Shown here: one piece after another, positions 44,853-54,994 of the stretch
Position numbering within the stretch: the stretch's first letter is position 1
How the letters are laid out: every line of letters starts with the position of its first letter
NCBI RefSeq assembly: GCF_002887815.1
Contig: NZ_PDHO01000006.1
Coordinates: 186,001 to 250,000, forward strand
Source: Mycobacterium sp. ENV421
Lineage (GTDB): Bacteria; Actinomycetota; Actinomycetes; Mycobacteriales; Mycobacteriaceae
Length of the DNA: 64,000 bases
Direction: 5' to 3'
Translations under genes and position numbers: made by a program
The notes under the pieces: model-generated
What the model was told of the DNA's origin: nothing
Databases searched by the model: none
What the model saw: the letters and a program-made list of their open reading frames with translations, nothing else

Positions 44853-45080
44853 GCTGTCTCCTCCGGTCGGCAGAGCCAGGGCCCCATACCGGCGCGGCAT
44901 CACGTGCGTTCCGCACATCACGGCCACCGGACGGCCCATGCTCGGGACAATCGGTCAAGCGGTACCCGGATCCTCGGCATCATCACCTCCCCGCCGCACA
45001 TTCTCAGGACTTTGCAAGGCTGTCGAACACGGCGCCGCGGCGAACACCGCCGGCGGGTCGCTCGTGGCAGTGTTGAGCCC

Positions 45081-45473
45081 ATGCCCCATCCGGTCATGTT
45101 CGACGGCTCCGACCCGATCCTGGCTCGGGTGCGCACCATCGCATTGGCGCTACCGGAGGCGACCGAGAAAATCTCGCACGGCAGGCCCAAGTTCTCGGCG
45201 CCGAAGATGTTCGCCGTCTACGGCGGCCAGAAGAATCCCAGCGGCCCGATGATCCGGTACGCCCATGCCCTGCTGATCAAGGTCGACGACAGTGAACGGG
45301 AGGCTCTGCAGCAGGACACCCGGTTCTTCTTCCCGGCTTACCTCGGTCCGTACGGCTGGCTGGGCCTGGACTTCGATGCCGCCGAGATCGATTGGACGGA
45401 AGTCGCCGAACTGATCGACGCGTCGTTCCGCCTGCAGGCCCCGGCGCGGCTGATCAAGCAGCTGGACCGCTAG
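45081..45473 (+). CDS. MmcQ/YjbR family protein
   Basis: A 130-residue protein of the MmcQ/YjbR (DUF419) fold, a small double-wing DNA-binding-like module of unknown function. It has the family opening VRTIALALPEATEKISHGRPKFSAPKMFAVYGG and the closing YGWLGLDFDAAEIDWTEVAELIDASFRLQAP. ATG at 45081 is the only good start; the frame before it is open by chance. Its TAG overlaps the TAG of the convergent FAD monooxygenase within CTAG. Confidence 0.85.
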   Translation: MPHPVMFDGSDPILARVRTIALALPEATEKISHGRPKFSAPKMFAVYGGQKNPSGPMIRYAHALLIKVDDSEREALQQDTRFFFPAYLGPYGWLGLDFDAAEIDWTEVAELIDASFRLQAPARLIKQLDR

Positions 45474-46840
45474 CCGGCCAACGCGGGCTCGGATACCGGA
45501 GTCGGCTGCAGCCGTATGAGATTGGCTCGCACCACCCGTGCCAGGATCGACGGCCGCATCAACCGGGTGGGCGAATCGAGCATGCCGATCACCCGGAAAA
45601 ACTGACTGTTGACCACCGGATCGGTCTCGACGGCGGTGAGAACCATGTCGGAGAACTTGTTGTTGAGGCGCATTGCCAACGGTCGTTCGCCTGCGACTTC
45701 GGGCAACGACAGATCGGCGCTGACCGCGTTGCGCCACGCCACCCGGACGACCTTGGCGGCGGCTCGGGAGAACCGCTGCGGCAAATCCGTCTCACCCTTT
45801 CGCAGAGAACGTTGCAACGCCAGCGCTTCCAAGGCCGCCACCGACATGCCCTGCCCGTAGATCGGGTTGAAGCTGCACACGGCGTCGCCGATGGCGATGA
45901 ACCCATCGGGTCGCCGGGGCATCTCGTCGTAGCGACGCCACCGACTCGACGGCGTGCGGTAGTGAGCTACCTGGCCGACCGGTTCGGCGGTTTCGAGTAC
46001 CTCGAGAATGTGCCCGGGAGCTCGCCGCCGCGCCATCGCCACCATGTCCGTGTAGTCGCGGGCCTGCTCCGCGCCGGCCATCACGCCGACGGTCATCAGC
46101 CAGGTGTCGTTCTCGTGGTTGAGCAGGGCCACCGTGGTGGCCTCACCGGGTTTGGGGAACAGCGCCACCATGTGCTGGCGGATCGCGCCCGGCGGGATCC
46201 GCAGCCACTGGCTGGTGTAGGCCAGGTTGATCATCAGCTCGTCCTCGCGGGGCCGGCCGTAGCCGAGGTCCTCCAGGAAGACCGGTGCGCGCGATCCCCT
46301 ACCGCTGGCGTCGATGACCAGATCGGCGCCCAGCACCGCAGCCTCGTCGCGACGCGCAACCAACACTCCGGTCACCCGGGTGCGATCCTCGGACGATGTC
46401 ACGTCTACCACGTCGTGACCGCCGAGTACCGTGACGTTCGGAATCCCCGAAAGTCGTTTCATCACATGCCAATCCAGGAACGGCCGGCTCGGCATGTAGG
46501 AGGTCACCGGATTGGGCAGGTGCCCCGACGGCAGAAATCGATGCCCGCCGTACTCGAGAATCACCCGGGAGAGGTCGCCGTCGCCCCAGGTCGGTGCCCC
46601 CTCGGCGACCATCTCGTCGAGGATGCCGGGAAACAGCTCGTCGACCACGGCCACCCCGCCGGCTTGTAAGACGTGACCGTGACTCGCCTGCGGGACGCCG
46701 CGGCGGCGGGACGGGTGTCCGGGAGGCATGTCGCGATCGACCACTATGACGGTCCGATAGTGCTCGGCGGCCACCCGCGCCGCCAGCATTCCCGCCATGC
46801 TCGCCCCCAGGACCACAGCCCGTTCACCAAGCAGTGCCAT
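45470..46840 (-). CDS. FAD-dependent monooxygenase/epoxidase-like oxidoreductase
   Basis: A 456-residue flavoprotein. The N-terminal FAD motif is [19 protein letters not shown], a GxSxxG variant, with VDRD ending the second strand. A second FAD motif reads [24 protein letters not shown]. The middle ([28 protein letters not shown]) is usual for geranylgeranyl-reductase/squalene-epoxidase-like hydroxylases. The substrate is unknown. It is a stand-alone gene with a GGGGGTTCG stretch before its ATG. The extra open frame upstream of 46840 is non-coding. Confidence 0.88.
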   Translation of the reverse strand: MALLGERAVVLGASMAGMLAARVAAEHYRTVIVVDRDMPPGHPSRRRGVPQASHGHVLQAGGVAVVDELFPGILDEMVAEGAPTWGDGDLSRVILEYGGHRFLPSGHLPNPVTSYMPSRPFLDWHVMKRLSGIPNVTVLGGHDVVDVTSSEDRTRVTGVLVARRDEAAVLGADLVIDASGRGSRAPVFLEDLGYGRPREDELMINLAYTSQWLRIPPGAIRQHMVALFPKPGEATTVALLNHENDTWLMTVGVMAGAEQARDYTDMVAMARRRAPGHILEVLETAEPVGQVAHYRTPSSRWRRYDEMPRRPDGFIAIGDAVCSFNPIYGQGMSVAALEALALQRSLRKGETDLPQRFSRAAAKVVRVAWRNAVSADLSLPEVAGERPLAMRLNNKFSDMVLTAVETDPVVNSQFFRVIGMLDSPTRLMRPSILARVVRANLIRLQPTPVSEPALAG

Positions 46841-47097
46841 TTCGAACCCCCAGTCTCGACCCGCCGCGGCGTTTCCGCTGGTTGAAATGCTAGGGGCAGG
46901 AGCGGCCAGTGCTATGAGTAGTCCGATACGCAAATTTTGGATCGGCTGCTATGTGGCTCGATCGCTTCGGGGTCCTCGGCGATGGCATCGCCCGCGACGC
47001 GAGGATGTCAACTGTCGGGTACGCGATCGGCACCATCGCGGCCACGACGTTCGGCGCCGTTCTGGACAGCGCGGTCACCCGCGAGGCGACTACCCGG
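46841..47097. other. Non-coding gap before the FAD monooxygenase
   Basis: A gap of 257 bases between two minus-strand genes. Open frames cross it on both strands but continue antisense into the neighbour and have no ribosome binding site or family resemblance. An AT-rich island (GCAAATTTTGG near 46930) probably marks the promoter of the monooxygenase gene. Nothing else was seen. Confidence 0.5.
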
Positions 47098-48105
47098 CTA
47101 GATCGCGTCGGGATCCTCAGCCACTGCGTCGGCGGCCCGCTGGCACAACCCGATCGCTGCGCGCGCCCACGCCGCGTCCGCGCCGGCCAGTCCGCAGGCC
47201 GGACTGATGCCGACGCGATCGCGAATAGCATTGCGGGAGAATCCGATTCGATCAGTGATCGCCACCGCCGCGGCGGCCACCTCTTCAGCCGACGGCCGGG
47301 CCGCCGGGGCACTCGTCGACACCAATCCGAACACCACACAACGCCCCGAGTCCAGGAACTCGCCAAGCCCGTCGAAGTCCGCGTCACCAAGAGTGCTCGC
47401 ATCCAGCGAGACGGCGTGGATAGCGCTGCGCTGCACCACATTCCACGGTACCGCGGCACAACTGTGCAGCATCACCTCGGCGCCCGCGGCGGCCACGCAC
47501 GCGTCGAGCAGACCGATCGCCACCACCTCGTCGACCGGATGCACCGGGTTCAGCGCCGTCACCCCGGTCAGCCGGCCGGCCAGCGCCGCGGACAGCAACG
47601 GCTCGTCATACTGCACCACCACCGTCGTCGCCAACCGTCGGGCCAGCTCGGCGCGGTGCCGCGCCACCCCTTCGGCCAGTGACGACGCCAGATCGCGGAC
47701 CGCGCCCGCATCGGTGAGCGCCCGGTGCCCTCCTGCCAACTCGAGCTGGGCGGCGAGCGTGACCGGGCCCGGCGCCTGCACCTTGACCGGCCGCCCGGAG
47801 CCGGGGCCGCCGGCTTTCTCCCACGCCTCCTCGATCGCGTCGATGTCCTCCTCGAGCAGGCTCTTCGCCCGACGGGTGACGGCGCCCGGCCGGGCGGCGA
47901 TGCGGTAGCCGCGCGGCACGGTGTCGATGGCGATGTCGACCAGCAGCGCGCCGGCCCGCCCGATCATGTCGGCGCCCACCCCGCGGGCCGGCAGTTCGAC
48001 CAGGTGCGGCAGTCGGTGCAGCTCCCCGACCATGATCTCGGCGGCTTCGCGCGGGGCGGAACCCGGCCACGAGCCGATGCCGGTGGCTGCCGCGAAATCA
48101 CTCAC
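47098..48105 (-). CDS. Cobalamin-independent methionine synthase-like protein (MetE C-terminal domain type)
   Basis: A 335-residue protein with a single TIM-barrel of the MetE C-terminal family. Readable parts are ATGIGSWPGSAPREAAEIMVGEL, VQAPGPVTLAAQLEL, VVQYDEPLLSAAL and VMLHSCAAVPW, whose His-x-Cys gives zinc ligands. The final GISPACGLAG supplies the last Cys. It lacks the N-terminal half of MetE, so methyl donor and acceptor are uncertain. The start is GTG at 48105 (VSDFAAATGIG). It matches Rv3015c in length and position, next to divergent lpqA. Confidence 0.87.
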   Translation of the reverse strand: MSDFAAATGIGSWPGSAPREAAEIMVGELHRLPHLVELPARGVGADMIGRAGALLVDIAIDTVPRGYRIAARPGAVTRRAKSLLEEDIDAIEEAWEKAGGPGSGRPVKVQAPGPVTLAAQLELAGGHRALTDAGAVRDLASSLAEGVARHRAELARRLATTVVVQYDEPLLSAALAGRLTGVTALNPVHPVDEVVAIGLLDACVAAAGAEVMLHSCAAVPWNVVQRSAIHAVSLDASTLGDADFDGLGEFLDSGRCVVFGLVSTSAPAARPSAEEVAAAAVAITDRIGFSRNAIRDRVGISPACGLAGADAAWARAAIGLCQRAADAVAEDPDAI

Positions 48106-48164
48106 CGGGCAACCGTATTGGACGCACCCGCCGCACCGCACGCCCGGGGGCCTACCGTGATGAC

Positions 48165-48803
48165 ATGAGGGTGCACGCTCCGGTGCTCTGTTGCGCTGCC
48201 GCGGTGCTGCTGACGGGGTGCACCCAGTGGGTCGACGGGGCACCGCTGCGTGCCCTCGGCGAGCCGCCGTTCTCCCCGCCGGGAGTCGTCGATGTCGACC
48301 GAATCATGCTCAGCCAGGAGCAGATTCAGGCCATCACCGGCGGCGGCCAGGACGTGACGATCATCCCGAGCATGGACGGTAAAACCATGGTTGACGTCAA
48401 TCCGCTGGCTGAGTTGGTCCCCCGCGACTGCCGCTTTCTGTTCGCCGAAACCGACACCTTCGGCACGGACGTCGAGGACTTCCACAAGACCAGCTTCCAA
48501 TACCCGCCGCGGCGCGCACTGATTTCTGAAGCCGCCGCGTCCTACCGGGACGAGTCCACCGCCCGGCAGACGTTCAACACCCTCTCCACCGCCGTGCACC
48601 GCTGCGCCGACGGACCGATGGGTGCGGGCCTGGTCGGCGATGTCGACGCTGACGCCGACTCGCTGCGCACGCGCCTTCCCCGGTGCGGCCGCGACTACCG
48701 GCTCAAGGCGTCGGTGCTGGTGGAGGTGACGTTCTGCGCGTTCCCCGAGTCGGTGCCCGAGATCGTGATGACGAATCTTCTCAACAAGATTCCGGGCGGC
48801 TGA
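48165..48803 (+). CDS. lpqA: Lipoprotein LpqA, PknH-like sensor domain
   Basis: A 212-residue exported lipoprotein. The signal peptide (1-18) ends in the lipobox LLTGC, so Cys19 is acylated. The mature part resembles the extracellular PknH sensor domain family: it has spaced Cys residues (DCRFLF, HRCADG, RCGRDY, TFCAFP) that could form two disulfides, and [16 protein letters not shown] near the start. The ligand is unknown. The last 23 bases overlap, tail to tail, the end of mnmA on the other strand. It matches Rv3016. Confidence 0.87.
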   Translation: MRVHAPVLCCAAAVLLTGCTQWVDGAPLRALGEPPFSPPGVVDVDRIMLSQEQIQAITGGGQDVTIIPSMDGKTMVDVNPLAELVPRDCRFLFAETDTFGTDVEDFHKTSFQYPPRRALISEAAASYRDESTARQTFNTLSTAVHRCADGPMGAGLVGDVDADADSLRTRLPRCGRDYRLKASVLVEVTFCAFPESVPEIVMTNLLNKIPGG

Positions 48804-49863
48804 TCGTCGCGCTGCCGACAACCTCGTCACCGGCCGGGTCGGGCCGATACAGCACCAAGGTCTGCCCCGGCGCGACGCCGCGCAACGGTACCCGCAGGGA
48901 AACGCGCAGCTCGTCACCGACGGCTTCGGCGACGGCGGGCACCACGCCACCGTGGGCGCGGACCTGAACCTCGCATTCCACCGGACCGGCCGGCGCGACG
49001 CCGGAGGTGAACACCGGGCGGATGCCGGTCAGCGACTGCACTTCGAGGTCGGCCTTCGCCCCCACCCGCACCGTCTGCGACTCGGCGTCGATGGCGGTGA
49101 CGTACCGCGGCAGGCCGTCCGGTCCGGGGCCGGCGATGCCGAGGCCCTTGCGCTGGCCGATGGTGAAACCGTGCACGCCGTCGTGCTCGGCGAGCACCGC
49201 ACCGGTGGCGTCGTCGACGACGGCTCCGCGCCGCACACCGATTCGGGCGCCGAGGAAAGCTTGGGTGTCGCCGGAGGGGATGAAGCAGATGTCGTGGCTG
49301 TCGGGTTTGTCAGCGACGGACAGCCCGCGACGGGCGGCCTCGTCGCGGATCGCCGGCTTGGGGGTGTCGCCGATCGGGAATGCCGCGTGGCGCAGCTGTT
49401 GAGCGGTCAGCACGCCGAGCACATAGGACTGGTCCTTGTCGACGTCGACCGCGCGGCGCAGCCGGCCATCGGATAGCCGGGCGTAGTGCCCGGTGGCCAC
49501 CGCGTCGAAGCCCAACGCCAGGGCTTTGGCCGCCAACGCGGAGAACTTGATCTTCTCGTTGCAGCGCACGCAGGGGTTGGGGGTTTCGCCGCGTTCGTAG
49601 GACGCGACGAAGTCGTCGATCACGTCTTCGGCGAACTGGTCGGCGAAATCCCAGACGTAGAAGGGGATTCCGAGGACGTCGGCGACCCTGCGGGCGTCGC
49701 CGGCGTCTTCTTTCGAACAACAGCCGCGCGAACCTGTCCGCAGGGTGCCGGGTTGGCGGGACAGCGCCAGGTGCACACCGACCACCTCGTGGCCGGCGTC
49801 GACCATCCGCGCGGCAGCCACCGACGAATCGACGCCGCCGCTCATCGCGGCCAGCACCCTCAT
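48781..49863 (-). CDS. mnmA: tRNA-specific 2-thiouridylase MnmA
   Basis: Installs sulfur at U34 of tRNA for Lys, Glu and Gln, using ATP and sulfur relayed from IscS. The 360-residue enzyme has the PP-loop [10 protein letters not shown] (8-17) and the catalytic pair of cysteines in [12 protein letters not shown] (near 105) and [11 protein letters not shown] (near 200). Further motifs are [14 protein letters not shown] and a C-terminal beta barrel. ATG at 49863 overlaps the stop of the cysteine desulfurase gene as ATGA, coupling sulfur donor and acceptor. The open frame upstream lies inside that gene. Confidence 0.97.
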   Translation of the reverse strand: MRVLAAMSGGVDSSVAAARMVDAGHEVVGVHLALSRQPGTLRTGSRGCCSKEDAGDARRVADVLGIPFYVWDFADQFAEDVIDDFVASYERGETPNPCVRCNEKIKFSALAAKALALGFDAVATGHYARLSDGRLRRAVDVDKDQSYVLGVLTAQQLRHAAFPIGDTPKPAIRDEAARRGLSVADKPDSHDICFIPSGDTQAFLGARIGVRRGAVVDDATGAVLAEHDGVHGFTIGQRKGLGIAGPGPDGLPRYVTAIDAESQTVRVGAKADLEVQSLTGIRPVFTSGVAPAGPVECEVQVRAHGGVVPAVAEAVGDELRVSLRVPLRGVAPGQTLVLYRPDPAGDEVVGSATISRPESC

Positions 49864-51065
49864 CGCAGTGCCCCCAGTGATGAACTTGCCAGTGCGGCCT
49901 GGCGGGCCCGCTCGACCGCGGCGGGCAGCACCCGCAGCGCCGCATCGACGTCGGCCTCGGTGCTGGTGTGGCCCAGGGACAATCTCAGCGATCCGCGGGC
50001 GGCGTCGGCGTCGGCTCCCATGGCCAACAAGACATGCGAGGGTTGGGCGACACCGGCGGTACACGCCGATCCGGTCGAGCATTCGATTCCGTTGGCGTCC
50101 AACAGCATCAGCAGCGAGTCACCTTCGCAGCCGCGGAACGTGAAGTGGGTGTTGCCCGGGAGCCGGCGATCGCCCAGGGCCCCGTTGACTCCGGTGTCGG
50201 CGATCGTATCCAGCACCCCGTTGACGAGCCGATCGCGCAGGTAGCGCAGCCGGGCGCCGGTGGAGTCGAGCGATTCGACGGCGACATCGGCGGCCGCCGC
50301 CATCGCGACCACACCCGCGACATCCGGTGTGCCCGAACGGACATCGCGTTCTTGGCCCCCGCCGTGCAGCAGCGGAACGCACGCGGTGGCCCGGCGCAGC
50401 AGCAGCGCGCCCACGCCGGTCGGTCCACCGAACTTGTGCGCCGCCAGGCTGATGGCCGACAGGTTGGAGCCGGCGAAGTCCACCGGGATGTGACCGACCG
50501 CCTGAACGGCGTCACTGTGGATGGGCACGTCGAACTCGGCGGCCACGGCGGCCAGTTCGGCGATCGGCATGATCGTGCCGACTTCGTTGTTGGCCCACAT
50601 GACCGTGACCAGTGCCACGTCGTCGTGCTCGGTCAGCGCCTCGCGCAGCGCGCCCGCCGTCACCGACCCGTCCGGTTCGGTGGGCAGGAACGTCACCTCG
50701 GCGCCCTCATGCTCGGCCAGCCAGGTGACGGCGTCGAGCACGGCGTGGTGCTCGACCGCGGTGGTCACGATGCGGCGGCGGGCGGGTTCGGCGTCGCGTC
50801 GCGCCCAGTAGATGCCTTTGACCGCCAGGTTGTCGCTTTCGGTGCCGCCTGCGGTGAAGATCACCTCGGACGGCCGGGCACCGAGCCGCGCCGCGATGCT
50901 CTCTCGGGCCTCTTCCATCCGACGCCGGGCGTCGCGGCCCGCGGTGTGCAGCGAGGAGGCGTTGCCGACGGTGGCCAGCGCAGCCGTCATCGCCTCGATG
51001 GCAGCAGGATGCATCGGGGTGGTGGCAGCGTGGTCGAGATACACCGGACCGGCGGTCGGTCTCAT
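49860..51065 (-). CDS. iscS: Cysteine desulfurase IscS-like
   Basis: PLP enzyme that removes sulfur from cysteine as a persulfide. The 401-residue chain has the PLP Lys in [14 protein letters not shown] (near residue 210), the His stacking residue in AVEHHAV, and a short active-site loop [11 protein letters not shown] with catalytic Cys. Its operon partner is mnmA, so its main clear duty is tRNA thiolation, although in M. tuberculosis the Rv3025c enzyme also serves Fe-S cluster assembly. ATG at 51065 is chosen by [17 protein letters not shown]. Confidence 0.96.
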   Translation of the reverse strand: MRPTAGPVYLDHAATTPMHPAAIEAMTAALATVGNASSLHTAGRDARRRMEEARESIAARLGARPSEVIFTAGGTESDNLAVKGIYWARRDAEPARRRIVTTAVEHHAVLDAVTWLAEHEGAEVTFLPTEPDGSVTAGALREALTEHDDVALVTVMWANNEVGTIMPIAELAAVAAEFDVPIHSDAVQAVGHIPVDFAGSNLSAISLAAHKFGGPTGVGALLLRRATACVPLLHGGGQERDVRSGTPDVAGVVAMAAAADVAVESLDSTGARLRYLRDRLVNGVLDTIADTGVNGALGDRRLPGNTHFTFRGCEGDSLLMLLDANGIECSTGSACTAGVAQPSHVLLAMGADADAARGSLRLSLGHTSTEADVDAALRVLPAAVERARQAALASSSLGALR

Positions 51066-51136
51066 AGCCCGTCCAGGATACCGGCAGGCGCGCAGGCCCC
51101 GTGCCACGGCGAACGTCACCCCAGCGTGACGCTCGG

Positions 51137-51168
51137 CGCCCAACGTGCCTCGGGAGTGACGTTGGGCG
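51137..51168. terminator. Stem-loop between the acyltransferase gene and iscS
   Basis: CGCCCAACGT and ACGTTGGGCG form a perfect 10-bp stem with a 12-base loop, eight bases after the acyltransferase stop on the minus strand. No T run follows. It probably ends the acyltransferase transcript before iscS. Confidence 0.6.
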
Positions 51169-51174
51169 GCTAAA

Positions 51175-52011
51175 TCAGCCCGCCAAGGCGTGGCTGTGCT
51201 GGAACCGCGGGGCGATCTGGCCACGCACCGCCACCTCGCAGCGGGCTGCCAGCTCCCGCCGGTCGGTACCCGGCAGCTCCAGGGACGCCACCTCGACGTC
51301 GACAACGGTCACCCGGGTCCGCACCGTGCGGCTCAGCGACTGCCACAGCGAGTCGTCACCCACGAACGCCGTCACCGTCGAGGGTCGCCCGTCGCGGTGG
51401 TGGTAGGTCAACCGCAGCGGCTGCACGGGCCGGCCGGAGTCGACGGCGGCCTGGAACATCGCCGGGCGGAACTGGCCGTAGGCCAGGCCGCACCAGGTGG
51501 TCCCTTCCGGGAAGGCGACGACGGTCTGCCCGTTGCGCAGCCGCTCGGCCACCGTCGCAACCACCTGCGGCAGCCGGCGCAGGCTGGCGCGATCGATCGG
51601 GATGACCTTCATGATCCGCGCGGCCAGGCCGACGGCGGGCCAGTCGATGAGGTCCGCGCGCGCCACGAACGCCCCGGGCAGCACCGAACCGATGACGAAG
51701 GTGTCCACCCAGGAGACGTGGCCACTGACCACGAGCACGCCGCGCAGGTTACGAATCGGCCCGCCCGACACGGTGATTCGCACGCCGAGACACCGCAGGA
51801 ACGTCCGGCAGTACAGCCGTTGGACACGGCCCCTACCTGGCAGCGGCACCGCCAGCAGCGGCACCACCATCAGCAGCATCAGGGCCGTCGCGATGCGGTA
51901 GGTCGCCCGCACCGCCGCGACCAGCCGCCGCGACGGCGGGGCGCCGCCGGCGCGCACACAGCTGCTGTCACACAACGCGCGCGGCAGCCACGCGTGCTCG
52001 GTCACCGTCAT
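51175..52011 (-). CDS. 1-acyl-sn-glycerol-3-phosphate acyltransferase-like (PlsC/OlsA type)
   Basis: A 278-residue membrane acyltransferase. One hydrophobic segment (about 42-58, [18 protein letters not shown]) precedes the PlsC domain. The catalytic HxxxxD is GHVSWVDTF, followed by the substrate motif FPEGTT and VIPIDRAS. It is coupled by ATGA to an ornithine-lipid OlsB-like acyltransferase. In ornithine-lipid synthesis OlsB makes lyso-ornithine lipid and OlsA adds the second chain, so the pair may make such a lipid; phosphatidic acid synthesis is the alternative. It corresponds to Rv3026c. Confidence 0.88.
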   Translation of the reverse strand: MTVTEHAWLPRALCDSSCVRAGGAPPSRRLVAAVRATYRIATALMLLMVVPLLAVPLPGRGRVQRLYCRTFLRCLGVRITVSGGPIRNLRGVLVVSGHVSWVDTFVIGSVLPGAFVARADLIDWPAVGLAARIMKVIPIDRASLRRLPQVVATVAERLRNGQTVVAFPEGTTWCGLAYGQFRPAMFQAAVDSGRPVQPLRLTYHHRDGRPSTVTAFVGDDSLWQSLSRTVRTRVTVVDVEVASLELPGTDRRELAARCEVAVRGQIAPRFQHSHALAG

Positions 52012-52856
52012 GGGTTCCCCCCGACTCCATCGGCCATCTCGCTGGCCGCCGACACCGACCTCAACCTGGTCAGATAGCGCGTATCGGCCTGCCGCTTGTC
52101 GAGCAGGGCCGGGAAGTCGCCGACACCGAACTCGGGGTCGTGCGCGGGTTCGCCGCAGACCCGGGCGCCCAGGCGCAGGTAGCCACGCATCAACGGCGGG
52201 ATGGTCGGCCGGGCCGGCGGTGCGATGTCGTCGAGACCCTTACCGTCCAGCACGACCGGCCGATACGGATACACCGTGTGCTCGGCTGCGGCGGCGTGGC
52301 GGCGCAGCACGAAATCGCGCACCCCGCGAACCTGGCTGCCCGGGGCGCCCGCGGGGTCTTTCGGGTGTGTCGGCACCGAGACACACCCGGTGACGTAGTC
52401 GTATCCGCAGCGGTCCAGATAAGCCAGGATGCCGGCCCACATGAGCAGCACCACGGCGCCGTTGCGGTGGTCGGTTCGCACCACCGCGCGGCCCATCTCC
52501 ACCAGCGAGGGCCGCAGCGCGTCGAGCGCACTGACATCGAATTCGGTTGCGGTGTAGAGGCTTCCGGCGGCGATCGCACCGGGCGGTGGCAGCATGCGGT
52601 AGCAGCCGACGACCTCTCCGGAAGTGTCCTCGCGCACCAGCAGGTGGTCGCAGAATTCGTCGAACCGGTCGGCGTCACGGCCGTCGGCGTCAGTGGGCAG
52701 TGCGTAGCCGGGCTCGGTGGTGAACACCTGATACCGCAGCCGCTGGGCCGCGTCGATCAGGCCGGGGTCGGTGGACAGCAGCAGTGAATAGCGCGGGCCA
52801 CGCAACGTGGCGGATTCGTTCTGGTCGGGGGCTATGAGTACGGATGCAGTGCTCAT
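52008..52856 (-). CDS. OlsB-like GNAT N-acyltransferase
   Basis: A 282-residue acetyltransferase-fold protein of the type that moves a hydroxyacyl group from acyl carrier protein to ornithine. Visible marks are AQRLRYQVFTTEPGY near the start, FDEFCDHLLVRE, VGCYRMLPP, and LVEMGRAVVRTDHRNGAVVLLMWAGI in the core, ending PPLMRGYLRLGARVCGEPAHD. Substrate assignment rests on family and on the adjoining OlsA-like gene. Starts ATG at 52856. It corresponds to Rv3027c. Confidence 0.83.
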   Translation of the reverse strand: MSTASVLIAPDQNESATLRGPRYSLLLSTDPGLIDAAQRLRYQVFTTEPGYALPTDADGRDADRFDEFCDHLLVREDTSGEVVGCYRMLPPPGAIAAGSLYTATEFDVSALDALRPSLVEMGRAVVRTDHRNGAVVLLMWAGILAYLDRCGYDYVTGCVSVPTHPKDPAGAPGSQVRGVRDFVLRRHAAAAEHTVYPYRPVVLDGKGLDDIAPPARPTIPPLMRGYLRLGARVCGEPAHDPEFGVGDFPALLDKRQADTRYLTRLRSVSAASEMADGVGGNP

Positions 52857-52938
52857 ACCTGAACGGTTGCTGAGCCATTCGGCGGGATGTCAACGCCCAT
52901 GTGACGTGTTCGTGCACGCTCGATGACCAATAAAAGCG

Positions 52939-52975
52939 ACGGCCCCCGGACGCCTTGCGGGCGCGCGGGGGCCGT
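52939..52975 (-). terminator. Terminator of the etfB-etfA transcript
   Basis: ACGGCCCCCG pairs with CGGGGGCCGT (10 bp), with extra pairing in the loop. On the minus strand it is followed by CGCTTTTATT, a T-rich tract, 21 bases after the etfA stop. It insulates etf from the acyltransferase operon. Confidence 0.85.
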
Positions 52976-52996
52976 TGCCTTGTCTGTTGCTGCGAG

Positions 52997-53953
52997 TTAA
53001 CCCTTGCGGGACTTGACCGCGTCGGTCAGCTGCGGCGTGACGTTGAACAGGTCACCGACGATGCCGTAATCGGCGATCTCGAAGATCGGTGCTTCCTCGT
53101 CCTTGTTCACCGCGATGATCGTCTTGGACGTCTGCATTCCCGCGCGGTGCTGGATCGCGCCGGAGATGCCCAGCGCGATGTACAGCTGCGGCGAGACCGT
53201 CTTGCCGGTCTGGCCCACCTGGAACTGGCCCGGGTAGTAGCCGGAGTCGACGGCGGCACGCGATGCACCGACGGCGCCGCCCAGCGAGTCGGCCAGTTCC
53301 TCGACCACCGAGAACTTGTCGGCACTGCCGACACCACGGCCACCGGAGACCACAACGCTGGCCTCGGTGAGCTCCGGGCGGTCGCCTGCCACGGCGGGCT
53401 CGCGCTTGGTGATCTTGGTGGCGGTCTCGGCCTGTGCGGGCACCTCGACGGTCACCTGCTCGCCGGCACCGGCTTCGGGCGCGGCGTCGACGGCACCCGG
53501 ACGCAGGGTGATCACCGGGGCGTCACCATTGGCCTGGGCCTCGACGGTGAAGGCGCCACCGAAGATCGAGTGGATGGCCTTGCCACCCTCCTTGACCTCG
53601 ACGACGTCGGACAGCACACCGGCACCGGTCCGGGCGGCCAGCCGGCCCGCGATTTCCTTGCCGTCGGCGTTGGCGGCCAGCAGCACGGCGGCCGGAGTGG
53701 CCGACTCCACCAGCGACGCCAGCACGTCGACGAACGGGGTGATCAGGTAGCCCGCGGCGTCGTCCGATTCGGCGACGTAAATCTTGGCCGCACCGGCGGC
53801 CTTGAGGTCGTCGACGAGCGGCGCGGCGGTGCCGGGGGCACCGATCACGACGGCCGACGGCTCGCCCAGCGCACGGGCGGCGGTGATGAGCTCGGCGGTG
53901 ACTTTCTTCACCGCACCTTCGGCGTGCTCGACGAGCACAAGTACTTCAGCCAT
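52997..53953 (-). CDS. etfA: Electron transfer flavoprotein alpha subunit
   Basis: FAD-binding subunit of the ETF heterodimer, which takes electrons from acyl-CoA dehydrogenases. It has 318 residues ([23 protein letters not shown] at the start). The C-terminal FAD domain has [14 protein letters not shown], the variable Arg-containing loop [38 protein letters not shown] and the closing [19 protein letters not shown]. It is also called FixB in mycobacteria. It lies 42 bases after etfB. The pair feeds a membrane ETF-quinone reductase encoded elsewhere. Confidence 0.97.
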   Translation of the reverse strand: MAEVLVLVEHAEGAVKKVTAELITAARALGEPSAVVIGAPGTAAPLVDDLKAAGAAKIYVAESDDAAGYLITPFVDVLASLVESATPAAVLLAANADGKEIAGRLAARTGAGVLSDVVEVKEGGKAIHSIFGGAFTVEAQANGDAPVITLRPGAVDAAPEAGAGEQVTVEVPAQAETATKITKREPAVAGDRPELTEASVVVSGGRGVGSADKFSVVEELADSLGGAVGASRAAVDSGYYPGQFQVGQTGKTVSPQLYIALGISGAIQHRAGMQTSKTIIAVNKDEEAPIFEIADYGIVGDLFNVTPQLTDAVKSRKG

Positions 53954-53995
53954 AGCTGTTCAGCCTCTTTGTCTTTCGAATGGTCCGGGAAGGGA

Positions 53996-54790
53996 TTAGA
54001 TGATCTTTTGGGCGACCAGGTACTGGGCGATCTTGCTGCCGCCGTCGCCTTCGTCGGTGATCTTCTCGCCTGCGGTCTTCGGCGGCTTCGGCGTGGACGA
54101 CAGCACCGAAGTGCCGGCGTTGGCCAGGCCGACCTCGTCGCCCTCGACGCCGATCTCGGCCAGCGTCAGGGTGGTCACTTCCTTCTTCTTCGCGGCCATG
54201 ATGCCCTTGAAGGACGGGAAGCGCGGCTCGTTGATCTTCTCGTTGACGCTGATGACCGCGGGCAACGAGGCCTCGAGGGTGAACACACCATCGTCGGTCT
54301 CGCGCTCGCCGGTGATCTTGCCGCCCTCGACGGTCACCTTGCGCAGGTGCGTCAGCTGGGGCAGGCCGAGGTACTCGGCGATGATGGCCGGGACCGCACC
54401 GCCGGTTCCGTCGGTGGCCTCGTTGCCGGCGATGACCAGCTCGGTGCCTTCGATGGCGCCCAGCGCGCGGGCCAGGGCCCAGCCGGTCTGCACCATGTCG
54501 GAGCCGTGCAGGCCGTCGTCGAGCAGGTGCACGGCCTTGTCGGCACCCATCGACAGCGCCTTGCGGATCGCCTCGGTGGCGCGCTCCGGGCCGGCGGTCA
54601 GCACGGTGACGGTGCCGGCGGCGTCGCCTTCACGCTCCTTGATCAGCAGCGCCTCTTCAACGGCACGCTCGTTGATCTCGTCCAGCACGGCATCGGCAGC
54701 GTCGCGATCGAGCGTGTAGTCACCGTCGGACAACTTGCGCTCGGACCACGTGTCTGGGACCTGTTTGATCAGGACCACGATGTTCGTCAT
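53996..54790 (-). CDS. etfB: Electron transfer flavoprotein beta subunit
   Basis: AMP-binding subunit of ETF, 264 residues, beginning MTNIVVLIKQVPDTWSERKL. The family motifs include AVEEALLIKEREGDAAGTVTVLTAG, the ADP/AMP loop VIAGNEATDGTGGAVPAIIAEYLGLPQLT, and the C-terminal arm (NAGTSVLSSTPKP) that grips the alpha subunit. It is also known as FixA. AGGAGGACG precedes the ATG at 54790. The upstream frame to 54841 is not used. A 204-base divergent region with several inverted repeats separates it from the methyltransferase gene. Confidence 0.97.
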   Translation of the reverse strand: MTNIVVLIKQVPDTWSERKLSDGDYTLDRDAADAVLDEINERAVEEALLIKEREGDAAGTVTVLTAGPERATEAIRKALSMGADKAVHLLDDGLHGSDMVQTGWALARALGAIEGTELVIAGNEATDGTGGAVPAIIAEYLGLPQLTHLRKVTVEGGKITGERETDDGVFTLEASLPAVISVNEKINEPRFPSFKGIMAAKKKEVTTLTLAEIGVEGDEVGLANAGTSVLSSTPKPPKTAGEKITDEGDGGSKIAQYLVAQKII

Positions 54791-54871
54791 GAGTCTTCTA
54801 CGTCCTCCTGGCAGGCGTCCTGCGGCCAGAAAAGGTCGCAAGACTTTTGGTCATTCCGCAACACACATCAT

Positions 54872-54887
54872 GTTACCGATGGGTAAC
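54872..54887. promoter_or_regulatory. Operator-like palindrome in the etfB/methyltransferase region
   Basis: GTTACC, four bases, GGTAAC is a perfect dyad 85 bases before the etfB ATG on one side and 108 before the methyltransferase ATG on the other. TetR-type lipid regulators bind sites of this size. Three further inverted-repeat pairs surround it (see findings). Confidence 0.45.
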
Positions 54888-54994
54888 TTAGAGTGGTTCG
54901 CACGATCACCATAGCTGGTCGAAGTTTGTGTATTAGCAGCCCATCGGTACCGAGCAGTTCGCGAACCACCAACTTCGGGTTAGCCTGCCTTGCA

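Noticed and set aside
46951..47682. Plus-strand frame starting MWLDRFGVLGDG
   Set aside because: Its first 50 codons look superficially protein-like but there is no ribosome binding site, and the remainder is antisense to the MetE-like gene.
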